Positions 5,783-5,881 of a DNA stretch of 5,881 nucleotides are shown here, piece after piece. Source of the DNA: Firmicutes bacterium UBA5486. Its GTDB lineage: Bacteria; Bacillota; UBA4882; UBA10575. The stretch covers positions 1-5,881 of the forward strand of contig DIPO01000036.1 in the NCBI GenBank assembly GCA_002427045.1, given 5' to 3'. Below the pieces are notes generated by a model. The model was not told where the DNA came from. It made no database searches and saw only the letters and a program-made list of their open reading frames with translations. Both the position numbers and the translations under genes were made by a program. Positions within the stretch are counted from its first letter, which is position 1, and each line of letters starts with the position of its first letter.

Positions 5783-5881
5783 TTCATCTGGTCTTGAGTA
5801 AATCACTTCGTGATATTAAGGTAACCGGCGTGAGCGACTACCTAGCTATTTATTTAACATCAAAGCTTTTTGCGTTGTGTC
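5783..5881. other. Intergenic tail with a small hairpin, no gene recognised
   Basis: This stretch holds no convincing coding region. ATCAC (5802-5806) and GTGAT (5810-5814) form a short perfect stem around TTC, but no T-run follows, so it is a poor terminator. AGGTA (5819-5823) and TACCT (5838-5842) could pair weakly across a 14-base loop. No promoter with both elements well placed is seen. Confidence 0.4.

Noticed and set aside
5802..5814. Hairpin as terminator of the dnaB unit
   Set aside because: The stem is only five pairs with a three-base loop and no T-run follows.

Overview
The window is a compact, entirely plus-strand stretch of housekeeping genes from a Gram-positive bacterium. It most resembles a spore-forming anaerobe of the Clostridia, perhaps Peptococcaceae-like; the family-level guess is weak. 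The signs are the rpsF-ssb-rpsR cluster followed by rplI and the replicative helicase gene, strong AGGAGG-type ribosome binding sites, TTG and GTG starts beside ATG, a textbook sigma-A promoter, rho-independent terminators, and a LonC-type protease, a family known from spore-forming Firmicutes. Every gene looks intact and base use is even. No mobile element, CRISPR array, tRNA or rRNA is visible.

Layout. Positions 1-127 hold a strong extended -10 promoter and a structured leader whose outer helix covers the upstream part of the rpsF Shine-Dalgarno sequence. The first operon, 128-1105, encodes ribosomal protein S6, single-stranded DNA-binding protein and ribosomal protein S18, and ends at a terminator (1131-1163). 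The second unit, 1234-3999, encodes a small MazG-like protein, ribosomal protein L9 and a LonC protease, and ends at a second terminator (4026-4055). A perfect 20-bp palindrome lies between the MazG-like gene and rplI. The third unit, 4096-5782, encodes the replicative DNA helicase DnaB and a small protein that may have a thioredoxin-like fold. The last 99 bases hold no gene that I can recognise.

How the genes work together. S6 and S18 bind each other on the 30S platform and probably control their own operon through the leader. SSB and DnaB act together at the replication fork. L9 is a 50S protein. LonC is an ATP-dependent protease likely tied to sporulation. The MazG-like protein and the final small protein are the least understood. 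The ribosomal, SSB, LonC and helicase assignments are secure from sequence. The window contains no obvious new system; the points most worth a second look are the palindrome before rplI, the MazG-like protein with a degraded metal site, and the vicinal-cysteine protein after dnaB.
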